The notes under the pieces were generated by a model. The model was given only the letters and a program-made list of their open reading frames with translations. It was not told the DNA's origin and ran no database searches. A stretch of DNA of 64,000 bases from Flavobacterium sp. ENC (lineage in GTDB: Bacteria > Bacteroidota > Bacteroidia > Flavobacteriales > Flavobacteriaceae), in assembly GCF_020991415.1 (NCBI RefSeq), contig NZ_JAJMOY010000005.1, positions 1-64,000 of the forward strand, given 5' to 3'. A program made the translations under genes and the position numbers. Positions within the stretch are counted from its first letter, which is position 1; each line of letters begins with the position of its first letter. This document shows, piece after piece, positions 15,738 through 24,749 of the stretch.

Positions 15738-17282
15738 TTAAAACGGAACATCACTATCGTCATCGTCATCATTTAGATTACTGCCAAAGGCTTCATTGGC
15801 CGAAGGCAGATTTTTGGTTATAAACGGATTTTCCTCATGATTCATCTTAGAAGGCAAATCGTCATAATTACCTGAAAAATCATCAAGGTTATCAAATTTT
15901 CCAAGATGTCCTATAAATTTCAATCGAACGTTTTCAATACCACCATTACGGTGTTTCGCAATCATTATCTCTGCCTGACCTGTGGTTGGTGAAGCCTCGT
16001 CATCATCCCATTCGTCAATTTTGTAATATTCAGGTCGGTATAAAAACGAAACAATATCGGCATCCTGCTCAATCGCTCCGGATTCACGAAGATCCGATAG
16101 TAACGGACGTTTACTGGAACCACGTGTCTCAACGGCACGCGACAGCTGCGAAAGTGCAATTACCGGAACGTTTAGTTCTTTTGCCAGAGCCTTTAAATTT
16201 CGGGAAATTGTAGAAATCTCCTGCTCACGATTTCCTCCTCCTTTACTATTCCCTCCGGCAGTCATCAATTGCAAATAATCGACAATGATGATTTTAATCC
16301 CGTGCTGGGAAACCAGACGACGGCATTTTGCTCTTAAATCAAAAATAGAAAGCGAAGGCGTATCATCAATAAACAATGGTGCTTTTTCTAAGTTTTTAAC
16401 TTTGGTACTCAGCATCTCCCATTCATGGGGTTCCAATTTACCCGTACGTAATTTTTCTGACGACAAACCTGTTTCTGATGAGATTAACCTGGTGATTAAC
16501 TGAACGGATGCCATCTCCAAAGAGAACAATGCTACCGGATGTCCGAAATCAATCGCCATATTTCTGGCCATCGAAAGTACAAAGGCGGTTTTTCCCATCG
16601 CCGGTCTCGCCGCAATAATAATTAAATCACTCGGCTGCCATCCGGAAGTCAGCTTGTCTAAGTTCGTAAAACCGGTTTCAACCCCGCTCAGACCTTCTTG
16701 TTTTGCAATTTCTTCAATACGTTTTTTGGCCTGAAGTACTAAACTCTGCGCAGTTTCGGAACTACGTTTAATATTTCCCTGTGTTACTTCATAGAGTTTT
16801 GATTCGGCTTTATCCAGCAAATCAAATACGTCTGTTGTTTCATCATAGGAGTCTTCGATAATTTCAGTCGAAATGCGGATCAAACTTCTCTGAATAAACT
16901 TTTGAAGAATAATACGGGAGTGAAATTCGATGTGCGCGGAAGACGCTATTTTTTGTGTAAGCTGAATTAAATAAAAATCACCGCCAGCCAGTTCTAATTT
17001 TCCATTTTTTTTAAGCTGGGTAGAAACGGTTAACAAGTCAATTGGCTGTGTTTCGGTAAAAAGCTGAACGATTGCTTCAAAAATAAATTTGTGTGCATCT
17101 TTATAAAAAGCATCAGCCTGCAAAATATCAATTACATCATCTACCCCTTTCTTATCAATCATCATGGCCCCAAGTACAGCTTCTTCTAAATCAAGTACTT
17201 GCGGAGGCAATTTTCCTCTTTCTAAATTAATAATTGTGGTTTTATCGACCTTTACAGGATTTACATTCTTGAAATTTTCCAT
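15738..17282 (-). CDS. dnaB: Replicative DNA helicase DnaB
   Basis: Ring helicase that unwinds DNA at the replication fork. The 514 residues comprise the N-terminal collar domain (about 25-130), a linker, and the RecA-like domain with Walker A AARPAMGKT (224-232), Walker B IIIVDYLQLM, the DnaB motif RAVETRGSSKRPLLSDLRESGAIEQDAD, and an acidic tail (DDDDDSDVPF). No intein is visible. Monocistronic with its own terminator. Confidence 0.98.
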   Translation of the reverse strand: MENFKNVNPVKVDKTTIINLERGKLPPQVLDLEEAVLGAMMIDKKGVDDVIDILQADAFYKDAHKFIFEAIVQLFTETQPIDLLTVSTQLKKNGKLELAGGDFYLIQLTQKIASSAHIEFHSRIILQKFIQRSLIRISTEIIEDSYDETTDVFDLLDKAESKLYEVTQGNIKRSSETAQSLVLQAKKRIEEIAKQEGLSGVETGFTNLDKLTSGWQPSDLIIIAARPAMGKTAFVLSMARNMAIDFGHPVALFSLEMASVQLITRLISSETGLSSEKLRTGKLEPHEWEMLSTKVKNLEKAPLFIDDTPSLSIFDLRAKCRRLVSQHGIKIIIVDYLQLMTAGGNSKGGGNREQEISTISRNLKALAKELNVPVIALSQLSRAVETRGSSKRPLLSDLRESGAIEQDADIVSFLYRPEYYKIDEWDDDEASPTTGQAEIMIAKHRNGGIENVRLKFIGHLGKFDNLDDFSGNYDDLPSKMNHEENPFITKNLPSANEAFGSNLNDDDDDSDVPF

Positions 17283-17375
17283 ATAGCGAAAGTAGCAAAA
17301 TTTAAAAAAAAAATGCTATTGAGTTATAACTATTAATTGTTTATAAATATGTTTTTTTTGTTCATAACCAAAAAA

Positions 17376-17403
17376 AAATCCGAAACGGCGAGGCTTCGGA
17401 TTT
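17376..17403 (-). terminator. Terminator of accA
   Basis: AAATCCGAA (17376-17384) pairs with TTCGGATTT (17395-17403). On the minus strand a T tract follows (A run 17371-17378). Confidence 0.85.
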
Positions 17404-17422
17404 TTAGATAATTTGTAAGAAT

Positions 17423-18376
17423 TTACTCTTTATACTCGCCCATTTTACTATATTTGTCCATTCTCTGGGCAATTAAATCGGCTGTTGATAAGTCTTTCAA
17501 TTCGTTATAACCTTTGGTAATATATTCCGCTACTGTCTTGAAAGTAGTTTCGCGATCATAGTGCGCTCCTCCCAGTGGTTCCGGAATTACATCATCTACT
17601 AATTTTTGTCTTTTCATGTCGGATGATGTCAGTTTTAAAGCATCAGCTGCACGTTCTTTGTACTCCCAGCTTTTCCATAAAATGGAAGAACAGGATTCCG
17701 GTGAAATTACCGAGTACCAGGTGTTTTCCAACATATATACTTTATCTCCTACACCTATTCCCAAAGCCCCTCCCGAAGCACCTTCACCCACAATAATGGT
17801 AATGATTGGCACTTTTAGACGAACCATTTCGAAAATGTTTCTTGCAATAGCTTCTCCCTGTCCTCTTTCTTCAGCTTCAAGTCCCGGATAAGCACCAGGA
17901 GTATCTACAAGAGTTAAAACCGGAATACCGAATTTCTCCGCCATTTTCATCAAACGCAACGCTTTACGGTATCCTTCAGGATTGGCCATACCGAAATTAC
18001 GGTATTGACGTGTTTTTGTATTATATCCTTTTTGCTGGCCCACAATCATAAAAGATTGTCCGTTTACTTTTCCTAAACCACCAACCATGGCTTTATCGTC
18101 TTTAAAACCTCTGTCGCCATGAAGTTCTAAAAAAGTGTCACCACAAATAGCCCTGATATAGTCTAAAGTATAAGGCCTGTTCGGATGTCTTGACAATTGT
18201 ACACGTTGCCAGGCCGTAAGGTTTTTATATATTTCTTTCTTGGTTTGTTCTAATTTCTTGTTGATTTCCTTACAAGTTGGCGTAACATCAACGTCAGATT
18301 CTTTTCCAATTATAACACACTTTTCTAATTGTTCTTCAAGTTCTTTTATTGGAAGCTCAAAATCTAAATATTCCAT
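17423..18376 (-). CDS. accA: Acetyl-CoA carboxylase carboxyltransferase subunit alpha
   Basis: Carboxyltransferase half-reaction making malonyl-CoA, the first step of fatty acid synthesis; works with AccD, which is not in the window. The 317 residues are the usual length: N-terminal helices (ELEEQLEKC), [16 protein letters not shown], the crotonase-like core with [21 protein letters not shown] and [15 protein letters not shown]. The start is preceded on the minus strand by a TATATTTG -7 element (complement at 18409-18416), about 33 bp upstream. Confidence 0.98.
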   Translation of the reverse strand: MEYLDFELPIKELEEQLEKCVIIGKESDVDVTPTCKEINKKLEQTKKEIYKNLTAWQRVQLSRHPNRPYTLDYIRAICGDTFLELHGDRGFKDDKAMVGGLGKVNGQSFMIVGQQKGYNTKTRQYRNFGMANPEGYRKALRLMKMAEKFGIPVLTLVDTPGAYPGLEAEERGQGEAIARNIFEMVRLKVPIITIIVGEGASGGALGIGVGDKVYMLENTWYSVISPESCSSILWKSWEYKERAADALKLTSSDMKRQKLVDDVIPEPLGGAHYDRETTFKTVAEYITKGYNELKDLSTADLIAQRMDKYSKMGEYKE

Positions 18377-18408
18377 GGATTTTTGAATTTTGTTTGTAAA
18401 TCGAACCG

Positions 18409-18416
18409 CAAATATA
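18409..18416 (-). promoter_or_regulatory. -7 element of accA
   Basis: CAAATATA on the plus strand is TATATTTG on the minus strand, matching TAnnTTTG; the ATG lies at 18376. Confidence 0.5.
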
Positions 18417-18488
18417 AAAATATTATATCATTGGCAGAATTAAATGTTGTTTAATATATAAAAATGCAATTTAAAAATAAGGTAAATA

Positions 18489-19376
18489 TTACACTTTTTT
18501 CTTATTTTGATAATGTTTAAAGACGCCGTTTAAAATAACTGTAATGACAATTATTACCGCACCGATATAAAATTCCGTGCTCATTTTTTCTTTTCCGCCA
18601 AGAATGAAATACGCGAGAATAATCCCGTAAACAGGCTCTAAATTAGTGGTTAGCATAACCGTATATGGCGTTAAACGCTGCATTACTTTTACAGAAGCCG
18701 TAAAAGCATAGGCCGTACAAACTGATGCCAGCACCAGGAGCAAACCCCAATTGTTTAATGACATTGAAAAGAAATCCGCCTTAAATTTTCCCTGAAATAA
18801 AAAATAAACAGAGATAAAAAAAACACCGGCTCCAAACTCATAAAAAGTAATTACCGATGGCTCGTGGTCTGCTATTAATTTTCCATTCATAAGCGTAAAC
18901 AATACCCCCAGAATAATGGAAGCCAATGCAAAATAAACGCCTTGCAGGTATTTTATTTCCACTTGAAGGATCAGTCCTAAACCTCCGATAATGATAAGTC
19001 CGAAGAAAACTTCGTACCACAGGATTTTTCGTCCATAAAATATGGGTTCCAGCAAAGAAGCGAAAAATGCCCCCAGTGAAAAGATGGAGAGTGTGATCGA
19101 AACATTGGAAATATGAATGGCTTTAAAAAAGAAAATCCAGTGTAAAGCAATCAGGAGACCTACAAAAATAAGCTTGAAAAATTCTTTCACGGGAACTTTA
19201 AAAGATTGTTTCTTGTAAACAATAAAAATACCCAGAAAAATACCGGCAAGAAGCATTCTGTACCACACCAGATTTTCAGCATCGATGGTAATTAAAGCGC
19301 CCAAAATGGCTGTAAATCCCCAGATAAAAACAATTAAATGAAGATTTAAGTAACTTTTTAAATTATCGTTTCGCAT
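18489..19376 (-). CDS. EamA/DMT-family transporter
   Basis: About 295 residues with ten predicted TM helices in two EamA repeats (first GFTAILGALITI...YRMLLAG, second ALASIILGVLFTLMNGKLI...LEPVYGIILAYFIL). Members export metabolites or amino acids through the inner membrane; the substrate cannot be read from sequence. The start MRNDNLKSYLNLHLIVFIWGF at 19376 is preferred over an in-frame ATG at 19412. Even so it overlaps the upstream lptG-like gene by 14 bp, so the two are co-transcribed. Confidence 0.9.
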   Translation of the reverse strand: MRNDNLKSYLNLHLIVFIWGFTAILGALITIDAENLVWYRMLLAGIFLGIFIVYKKQSFKVPVKEFFKLIFVGLLIALHWIFFFKAIHISNVSITLSIFSLGAFFASLLEPIFYGRKILWYEVFFGLIIIGGLGLILQVEIKYLQGVYFALASIILGVLFTLMNGKLIADHEPSVITFYEFGAGVFFISVYFLFQGKFKADFFSMSLNNWGLLLVLASVCTAYAFTASVKVMQRLTPYTVMLTTNLEPVYGIILAYFILGGKEKMSTEFYIGAVIIVITVILNGVFKHYQNKKKV

Positions 19377-20451
19377 TGCGTAATAGGTAAACGGCCAGAA
19401 TTCCAAAAACAATATTCGGGAACCACACGGCTAATAAAGGTGAGAAAGTAGATTTTTCGGCAAGAGTACCAAATATTTTATCAAAAAAGACAAAAGAAAA
19501 AGCAATTGCGATTCCGATTGCCAGATTTGTTCCCATACCTCCACGACGTTTCATTGAAGAAACGGCAACGGCAATAATAGTCAGGATAAAAGCAGAAACC
19601 GGAACACTGTATTTTTTGTACAGTACCACCAAATAGGTATTAATATTCCCTGACCCTCTTTTTCTTTCTTTTTCAATAAATTTATAAAGTTTCCCTAAAC
19701 TTAAAGTTTCAGCAATATAAACCACAGGAGTTAAATCTTCTAACTCAAATTTAAAGGCCATATTTTTTTCAGGAACCTTTTCAATTACATCATTTAAGTC
19801 ATTGACTGTTCTTTTCGTATAATCGTAAAGGACATATATTTTTTTCTTCGGATCCCATTTGATGCGGCTTGCGGTAATTTTATACTTCAGCTTATCCTTT
19901 TCAAAATGTTCTAAAGAAAAATTAAAGGCCGTCTTCGACTCTTCATTGAAACTATTCACGAAGATAAAATCATTGTCATTAATTTGTCGGTACACATTGG
20001 TGTTTTCACCCCGCATCAGCTGTTTTCCGTTTCCTTTCAGATACGTATACCTAAAATTATTAAACCCCTCACTGGCAGCAGGAACAATGAAAAAACCCAT
20101 TAATAACACAAAAACCGAAATAATACTGGCCCCAATGATATAAGGTCTCAAAAATCGTGTAAATGAAATTCCTGAACTCAGAATAGCAATGATTTCTGTG
20201 TTATTCGCCAGTTTTGAAGTAAACCAGATTACCGATAAAAACAAAAATATCGGAAATAAGGAGTTCGCAAAATAAATGGTAAAGTTATAATAGTAGATCG
20301 CGATATCCATAAATGGAATCTTGTTCTCCAACATCTTATTCACCTTTTCAGAAACGTCGATTACAATTCCGATTGGAATAAACAACATGATCATCACCGA
20401 AAAAGTGGCTAAATATCTTTTTAATATATACTTATCTATTATTGTTAGCAT
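19363..20451 (-). CDS. lptG: LptF/LptG-family permease of the LPS export machine
   Basis: 362 residues of the YjgP/YjgQ family: N-terminal TM helices (IIDKYILKRYLATFSVMIMLFIPIGIVIDV), a periplasmic jellyroll domain (about 125-265) and three C-terminal TM helices. With LptB and a second permease it extracts lipopolysaccharide from the inner membrane. Whether it is LptF or LptG is not decided by what I can see; the IDKYILKRYL N-terminus is usual for both in this phylum. Downstream of tgt and overlapping the EamA gene. Confidence 0.9.
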   Translation of the reverse strand: MLTIIDKYILKRYLATFSVMIMLFIPIGIVIDVSEKVNKMLENKIPFMDIAIYYYNFTIYFANSLFPIFLFLSVIWFTSKLANNTEIIAILSSGISFTRFLRPYIIGASIISVFVLLMGFFIVPAASEGFNNFRYTYLKGNGKQLMRGENTNVYRQINDNDFIFVNSFNEESKTAFNFSLEHFEKDKLKYKITASRIKWDPKKKIYVLYDYTKRTVNDLNDVIEKVPEKNMAFKFELEDLTPVVYIAETLSLGKLYKFIEKERKRGSGNINTYLVVLYKKYSVPVSAFILTIIAVAVSSMKRRGGMGTNLAIGIAIAFSFVFFDKIFGTLAEKSTFSPLLAVWFPNIVFGILAVYLLRNAKR

Positions 20452-20476
20452 AGATTTTTTTGTTTTTCTTGTTTCA

Positions 20477-20523
20477 TGTTTCAGGTTTCACGTTCTGTTG
20501 GAGAGAACCTGAAACCTGAAACA
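20477..20523. repeat. Inverted repeat between tgt and lptG
   Basis: TGTTTCAGGTTTC (20477-20489) pairs perfectly with GAAACCTGAAACA (20511-20523), with a secondary GTTCT/AGAAC pairing inside. It may act as a terminator for tgt, though no clean T tract follows on the minus strand. Confidence 0.55.
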
Positions 20524-20541
20524 AAAATAACCTGAAATTTT

Positions 20542-21672
20542 TTACAGTCGTTGACTCATGTTTTTAACCATCATTTCTTTCCATGGTCTGAAATCCCCTG
20601 CTAAGATATGTTTTCTGGCCTCACGAACCAACCACATATAGAAACCAAGATTATGAATCGTTGCAATTTGCTTTCCTAAATATTCATTAGCAGCAAACAA
20701 GTGACGCAGGTAAGCCTTTGTATATTCTGTATCCACAAAGGTATGTCCCATTTCATCGATTGGGGAAAAATCAGCTTCCCACTTTTTATTTTTAATATTA
20801 ATGGTTCCGTTTGACGTAAACAACATACCATTTCTGGCATTACGCGTTGGCATTACGCAATCGAACATATCGATTCCTAAAGCGATATTTTCCAAAATAT
20901 TAATCGGAGTTCCAACTCCCATCAGGTAACGGGGTTTGTCTTCCGGTAAAATTTCGCAGACTACTTCGGTCATTGCGTACATTTCTTCAGCAGGCTCCCC
21001 TACTGACAAACCTCCGATCGCATTTCCCTGCTGACCGGAATTCGCAATATATTCTGCAGACTGACGACGTAAATCTTTATAGGTACTTCCCTGAACAATT
21101 GGAAAAAAAGTTTGCTCATATCCGTATTTATAAGGAACTTTATCTAAATGACTGATACAGCGATCCAGCCAACGGTGCGTCATGTGCATCGAACGCTGTG
21201 CATATCTGTAATCACACGGATAAGGGGTGCACTCATCAAAAGCCATGATAATATCGGCTCCGATGGTACGCTGAATTTCCATTACATTTTCAGGTGTAAA
21301 AAAGTGGTACGAACCATCGATATGGGATTTAAATTTTACCCCTTCTTCCTTAATTTTTCTGTTATTCGAAAGTGAATATACCTGATACCCGCCCGAATCC
21401 GTCAAAATATTACGGTCCCAGTTCATAAATTTATGCAGTCCTCCCGCCTTTTCGAGAATTTCGGTTTGCGGACGTAAATATAGGTGATAGGTATTTCCAA
21501 GAATAATGTCCGGATTGATATCTTCTTTCAATTCACGCTGATGCACTCCTTTTACAGAAGCAACTGTTCCGACAGGCATAAAAATAGGCGTTTCAATTAC
21601 GCCGTGATCTGTAGTAATACTCCCCGCTCTCGCTTTTGATTGCGGATCTTTTTGTAATAAATCAAACTTCAT
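20542..21672 (-). CDS. tgt: tRNA-guanine transglycosylase without the usual zinc cysteines
   Basis: Exchanges G34 of tRNAs with GUN anticodons for preQ1 on the way to queuosine. The 376 residues match the family: DSGGYQVYSL, the catalytic region MAFDECTPYP, GGLSVGEP, LMGVGTP, IDMFDCVMPTRNARNG. The C-terminal zinc motif C-x-C-x2-C is absent: the corresponding stretch reads DEMGHTFVDTEYTKAYLRHL. The following His (ATIHNLGFY) is kept. Similar loss seems usual in Bacteroidota, so the gene is probably functional. The promoter -7 is TATCTTTG (minus strand, 21693-21700). Confidence 0.96.
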   Translation of the reverse strand: MKFDLLQKDPQSKARAGSITTDHGVIETPIFMPVGTVASVKGVHQRELKEDINPDIILGNTYHLYLRPQTEILEKAGGLHKFMNWDRNILTDSGGYQVYSLSNNRKIKEEGVKFKSHIDGSYHFFTPENVMEIQRTIGADIIMAFDECTPYPCDYRYAQRSMHMTHRWLDRCISHLDKVPYKYGYEQTFFPIVQGSTYKDLRRQSAEYIANSGQQGNAIGGLSVGEPAEEMYAMTEVVCEILPEDKPRYLMGVGTPINILENIALGIDMFDCVMPTRNARNGMLFTSNGTINIKNKKWEADFSPIDEMGHTFVDTEYTKAYLRHLFAANEYLGKQIATIHNLGFYMWLVREARKHILAGDFRPWKEMMVKNMSQRL

Positions 21673-21725
21673 CTGTTTCTTTTTTCAGTCGGCAAAGATA
21701 GTTTAATTTGAGGAAAATCTAAGTA

Positions 21726-21950
21726 ATTAGAGAATTAGTCAATTAGAAAATTAGATAATGATTTTGATGGGCTGCAAACCTGGTTTTTTAATTAGATAAT
21801 TTGTCAATTAGAAAATTAGATAATGACTTTTATTGTCTTCCAATCTTTTTAATTAGAAAATTTGTCAATTAGAAAATTGGATAATGAGTTTGATGGGCTT
21901 TAAACCTGGCTTTCTAATTAGATAATTTGTTAATTAGAAAATGAGATAAT
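21726..21950. repeat. AT-rich tandem repeat, about three to four units
   Basis: Repeated 'aattagataatttgtcaatt' / 'agaaaattagataatg' blocks, alternating with 'tgatgggcttnaaacctgg' stretches, at a spacing of about 70 bp. No ORF. The same 'aattagataatttg' words recur at 54481-54525. Confidence 0.7.
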
Positions 21951-21980
21951 TGTCTCAGATCGGAATAACCCGACTGCATC

Positions 21981-22091
21981 TGCGTTAGGGATAGCAGCGG
22001 CATCCTTTTGTGACACAGGTCCGGTCTTAGTTGACAATGATTTTTCCGGAACAAAAGATATAGCGGATAGCCCGACCCTTGGGGAACGCCC
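21981..22091 (+). ncRNA. Structured dispersed element, copy B
   Basis: Outer arms TGCGTTAGGG (21981-21990) and GGGAACGCCC (to 22091) pair through GCGTT/AACGC. Inner arms CATCCTTTTGT and ACAAAAGATATAG flank a 40-nt insert that itself has a TCCGG/CCGGA pairing. Same family as copies A, C and D but with a longer apical part. Confidence 0.5.
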
Positions 22092-22212
22092 AAAATAATG
22101 AAGTCAAAATAATGTAAAAGGTACAATATCCGGACAATAAAAGTGTAACAGAAACAGAGGATTGATTGTTTAATTTAGTAAAAAAGAAAATTTAATTTAA
22201 AACATAGAAATC

Positions 22213-22530
22213 ATGATAAATTCAGAAGAGAAAGACGCCATAAAAGAAAATCAGATTGAAAAAAACCTGGAGCAACTGGATTATCCGGCATCAGAAGACA
22301 TCTATAATAATGAGGAAAAGCTAAAAGACATCGATCCGGATCATATTACCAATGGCAAGACCATTGACGAAAAAGAAGGAGAATGGAATGAAAATTCATT
22401 TGACATCGATAAAGAGGACAAAACCGGAGAAGATCTTGATGTTCCTGGTTCTGAACTGGATGACACACAGGAAGAAATCGGATCTGAAGATGAAGAAAAT
22501 AATTATTACAGCGAAAGCGATACGAATTAA
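22213..22530 (+). CDS. Acidic disordered protein, unknown
   Basis: 105 residues, rich in Glu and Asp, with no hydrophobic segment and no signal peptide; likely disordered. The stretch EGEWNENSFDIDKEDKTGEDLDVPGSELDD resembles small acidic proteins common in Flavobacteriia genomes, whose role is not established. Compare the charged protein at 53416-53778. A perfect inverted repeat follows at 22561-22632. Confidence 0.7.
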   Translation: MINSEEKDAIKENQIEKNLEQLDYPASEDIYNNEEKLKDIDPDHITNGKTIDEKEGEWNENSFDIDKEDKTGEDLDVPGSELDDTQEEIGSEDEENNYYSESDTN

Positions 22531-22560
22531 AATTATTCATCATACTAAATTAACCGCTTT

Positions 22561-22632
22561 TTTTGCCACAGATTATAAGGATTACATAGTTTTTTTTTAA
22601 AATCACTTGAATCCTTATAATCTGTGGCAAAA
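22561..22632. repeat. Perfect 23-bp inverted repeat
   Basis: The arm at 22561-22583 (TTTTGCCACAGATTATAAGG...) is exactly complementary to 22610-22632, with a 26-nt loop containing nine T's. It resembles the widespread 'gccacagattaaaaggatt' intergenic word of Flavobacterium and may end transcription of the acidic protein gene. Confidence 0.75.
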
Positions 22633-22727
22633 CGTTTATAGCACACAACAATACTTTATTGTTTTTCTAAGATCAATAAAAAAATAAGCAAAATTTAACA
22701 ATTCTGACAAACTAAAGCAAAAAATCA

Positions 22728-22759
22728 TTTGTCTCCCCGCAAAATAACAATTACTTTTG
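22728..22759 (+). promoter_or_regulatory. Promoter of the transketolase operon
   Basis: TTTG (22728-22731), 20-bp spacer, TACTTTTG (22752-22759); ATG at 22785. One of the best consensus matches in the window. Confidence 0.7.
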
Positions 22760-22784
22760 CGTTAGTTTAACTTTTACACATAAA

Positions 22785-23636
22785 ATGAAGCCTAACACAC
22801 AACAATTAAGCGATTTAACTATCCAAGTAAGAAGAGATATCCTTCGTATGGTACATGCTGTAAACTCAGGCCACCCGGGTGGATCACTAGGTTGCACAGA
22901 ATTTTTGGTTACTTTGTACCAAAACATCATGGACCGCAAAGAAGGTTTTGATATGGACGGAATCGGAGAAGATCTTTTTTTCCTTTCCAACGGGCATATT
23001 TCTCCAGTTTTTTATAGCGTTTTAGCCCGAAGCGGTTATTTCCCTGTTTCAGAATTAGCTACGTTTAGATTATTAAATTCCCGCTTACAAGGGCATCCGA
23101 CAACTCACGAAGGATTACCTGGTGTTCGTATAGCTTCAGGCTCATTAGGACAAGGTTTATCTGTCGCTCTTGGGGCAGCTCAGGCGAAAAAATTAAACGG
23201 AGACAATCATATCGTTTACAGTCTTCACGGTGATGGTGAATTACAGGAAGGTCAAAACTGGGAAGCGATCATGTATGCTTCTGCTAAAAAAGTAGATAAT
23301 ATCATTTCAACTATTGACCTTAACGGAAAACAAATTGACGGAACAACCGATCAGGTTTTACCTATGGGAAGTATCCGTGCGAAATTTGAAGCTTTTGACT
23401 GGGACGTTCTTGAAATTAAAGAAGGAAACAATATCGATGCCATCCTTGCAGGTCTGAATGATGCAAAATCAAGAACCGGAAAAGGAAAACCTGTTTGTAT
23501 TTTATTATATACTGAAATGGGTAACGGAGTTGACTTTATGATGCACACTCACGCATGGCACGGAAAAGCGCCAAACGATGAGCAATTGGCAAATGCATTG
23601 GCTCAAAACTATTCTGCAGATCAAATCGATTATTAA
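22785..23636 (+). CDS. Transketolase N-terminal (TPP-binding) subunit
   Basis: 283 residues covering only the N-terminal part of transketolase, which binds thiamine diphosphate: GHPGGSLGCTEFLVTLY, GHISPVFYSVLARSGY, ASGSLGQGLSVALGAA, the TPP motif HGDGELQEGQNWEA...DLNGKQIDG, and HAWHGKAPNDE. It interconverts pentose-phosphate sugars by moving two-carbon units, in complex with the product of the gene at 23710. Split transketolases of this type are common in Bacteroidota and archaea. Confidence 0.95.
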   Translation: MKPNTQQLSDLTIQVRRDILRMVHAVNSGHPGGSLGCTEFLVTLYQNIMDRKEGFDMDGIGEDLFFLSNGHISPVFYSVLARSGYFPVSELATFRLLNSRLQGHPTTHEGLPGVRIASGSLGQGLSVALGAAQAKKLNGDNHIVYSLHGDGELQEGQNWEAIMYASAKKVDNIISTIDLNGKQIDGTTDQVLPMGSIRAKFEAFDWDVLEIKEGNNIDAILAGLNDAKSRTGKGKPVCILLYTEMGNGVDFMMHTHAWHGKAPNDEQLANALAQNYSADQIDY

Positions 23637-23709
23637 AAAACCATAAGCCTTAAGCAGTAAGCTTTATGCCTATTGCCTACAGCCTATTGCGTACAGCAAA
23701 AAAACAAAA

Positions 23710-24663
23710 ATGAAAAAATATACAAATACAGGAAGTAAAGATACCCGTTCAGGCTTTGGAGCGGGAATGACTGAATTAGGTGAGAAAAATGAAAATGTTG
23801 TTGCCTTATGTGCCGATTTAATTGGTTCATTAAAATTTGATGATTTCAAGAAAAACCATCCGGAACGTTTTTTCCAGATTGGTATTGCAGAAGCCAATAT
23901 GATTGGTATTGCGGCAGGTTTAACCATTGGTGGAAAAATTCCATTTACAGGAACTTTCGCTAATTTCTCTACGGGGAGGGTTTACGATCAGATTCGTCAG
24001 TCTGTGGCTTACTCGGATAAAAACGTAAAAATTTGTGCCTCTCACGCCGGATTAACACTTGGTGAAGACGGAGCAACGCACCAAATCCTTGAAGATATTG
24101 GTTTAATGAAAATGCTACCGGGAATGACTGTAATCAATACTTGCGATTACAATCAGACCAAAGCAGCTACTCTTGCATTGGCAGATCACCATGGTCCTGC
24201 GTATTTGCGTTTTGGACGTCCGGTTGTACCTAATTTTACTCCTGCGGATGAGCCTTTCGTAATCGGAAAAGCAATTTTATTAAACGAAGGTACCGATGTT
24301 ACTATTGTAGCAACAGGACATTTAGTTTGGGAAGCGCTTATTGCTGCCGAAGCTTTGGAAGCAAAAGGGATTTCTGCTGAAGTAATCAACATCCATACAA
24401 TTAAACCACTTGATGAAGAAGCGATTCTAAAGTCTCTTGCCAAAACAAAATGTGTGGTAACCGCTGAAGAGCACAACATTCTTGGAGGCCTTGGAGAAAG
24501 CATTTCAAGAGTAATGGCTTTGAATACTCCTGCTCCGCAAGAATTTGTTGCCGTAAACGATAGTTTTGGTGAATCCGGAACTCCTGAGCAATTGATGGAC
24601 AAATACAAACTGAACAATCAGGCGATTGTTGAAGCTGTAGAAAGAGTTATTAAAAGAAAATAA
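23710..24663 (+). CDS. Transketolase C-terminal subunit
   Basis: 317 residues: the pyrimidine-binding domain (DTRSGFGAGMTELGEKNENVVALCADL...FFQIGIAEANMIGIAAGLTIGG) and the C-terminal transketolase domain (from ~190, EGTDVTIVATGHLVWEALIAAEAL). Partner of the N-terminal subunit 73 bp upstream, in the same operon. The family also contains DXP-synthase-like halves, but the pairing makes transketolase the sound call. A terminator follows at 24689-24718. Confidence 0.95.
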   Translation: MKKYTNTGSKDTRSGFGAGMTELGEKNENVVALCADLIGSLKFDDFKKNHPERFFQIGIAEANMIGIAAGLTIGGKIPFTGTFANFSTGRVYDQIRQSVAYSDKNVKICASHAGLTLGEDGATHQILEDIGLMKMLPGMTVINTCDYNQTKAATLALADHHGPAYLRFGRPVVPNFTPADEPFVIGKAILLNEGTDVTIVATGHLVWEALIAAEALEAKGISAEVINIHTIKPLDEEAILKSLAKTKCVVTAEEHNILGGLGESISRVMALNTPAPQEFVAVNDSFGESGTPEQLMDKYKLNNQAIVEAVERVIKRK

Positions 24664-24688
24664 TTTAAATTTTTCTTACTTACATACA

Positions 24689-24718
24689 AAACCTCGAAAG
24701 TGATTTCGGGGTTTTTTT
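24689..24718 (+). terminator. Terminator of the transketolase operon
   Basis: CCTCGAAA (24692-24699), loop GTGA, TTTCGGGG (24704-24711), then TTTTTTT. Confidence 0.85.
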
Positions 24719-24749
24719 ATATAACGAAATAAACAAACCACGCTCAAAA

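Noticed and set aside
19363..19412. Start of the EamA gene at 19412
   Set aside because: It would overlap lptG by 50 bp and add MFLEFWPFTYYA, which reads as lptG sequence in another frame; the ATG at 19376 is more plausible.
23660..23709. Frameshifted single transketolase gene
   Set aside because: The two halves have a proper stop, a 73-bp spacer and their own starts at domain borders; split transketolase is normal in this phylum.
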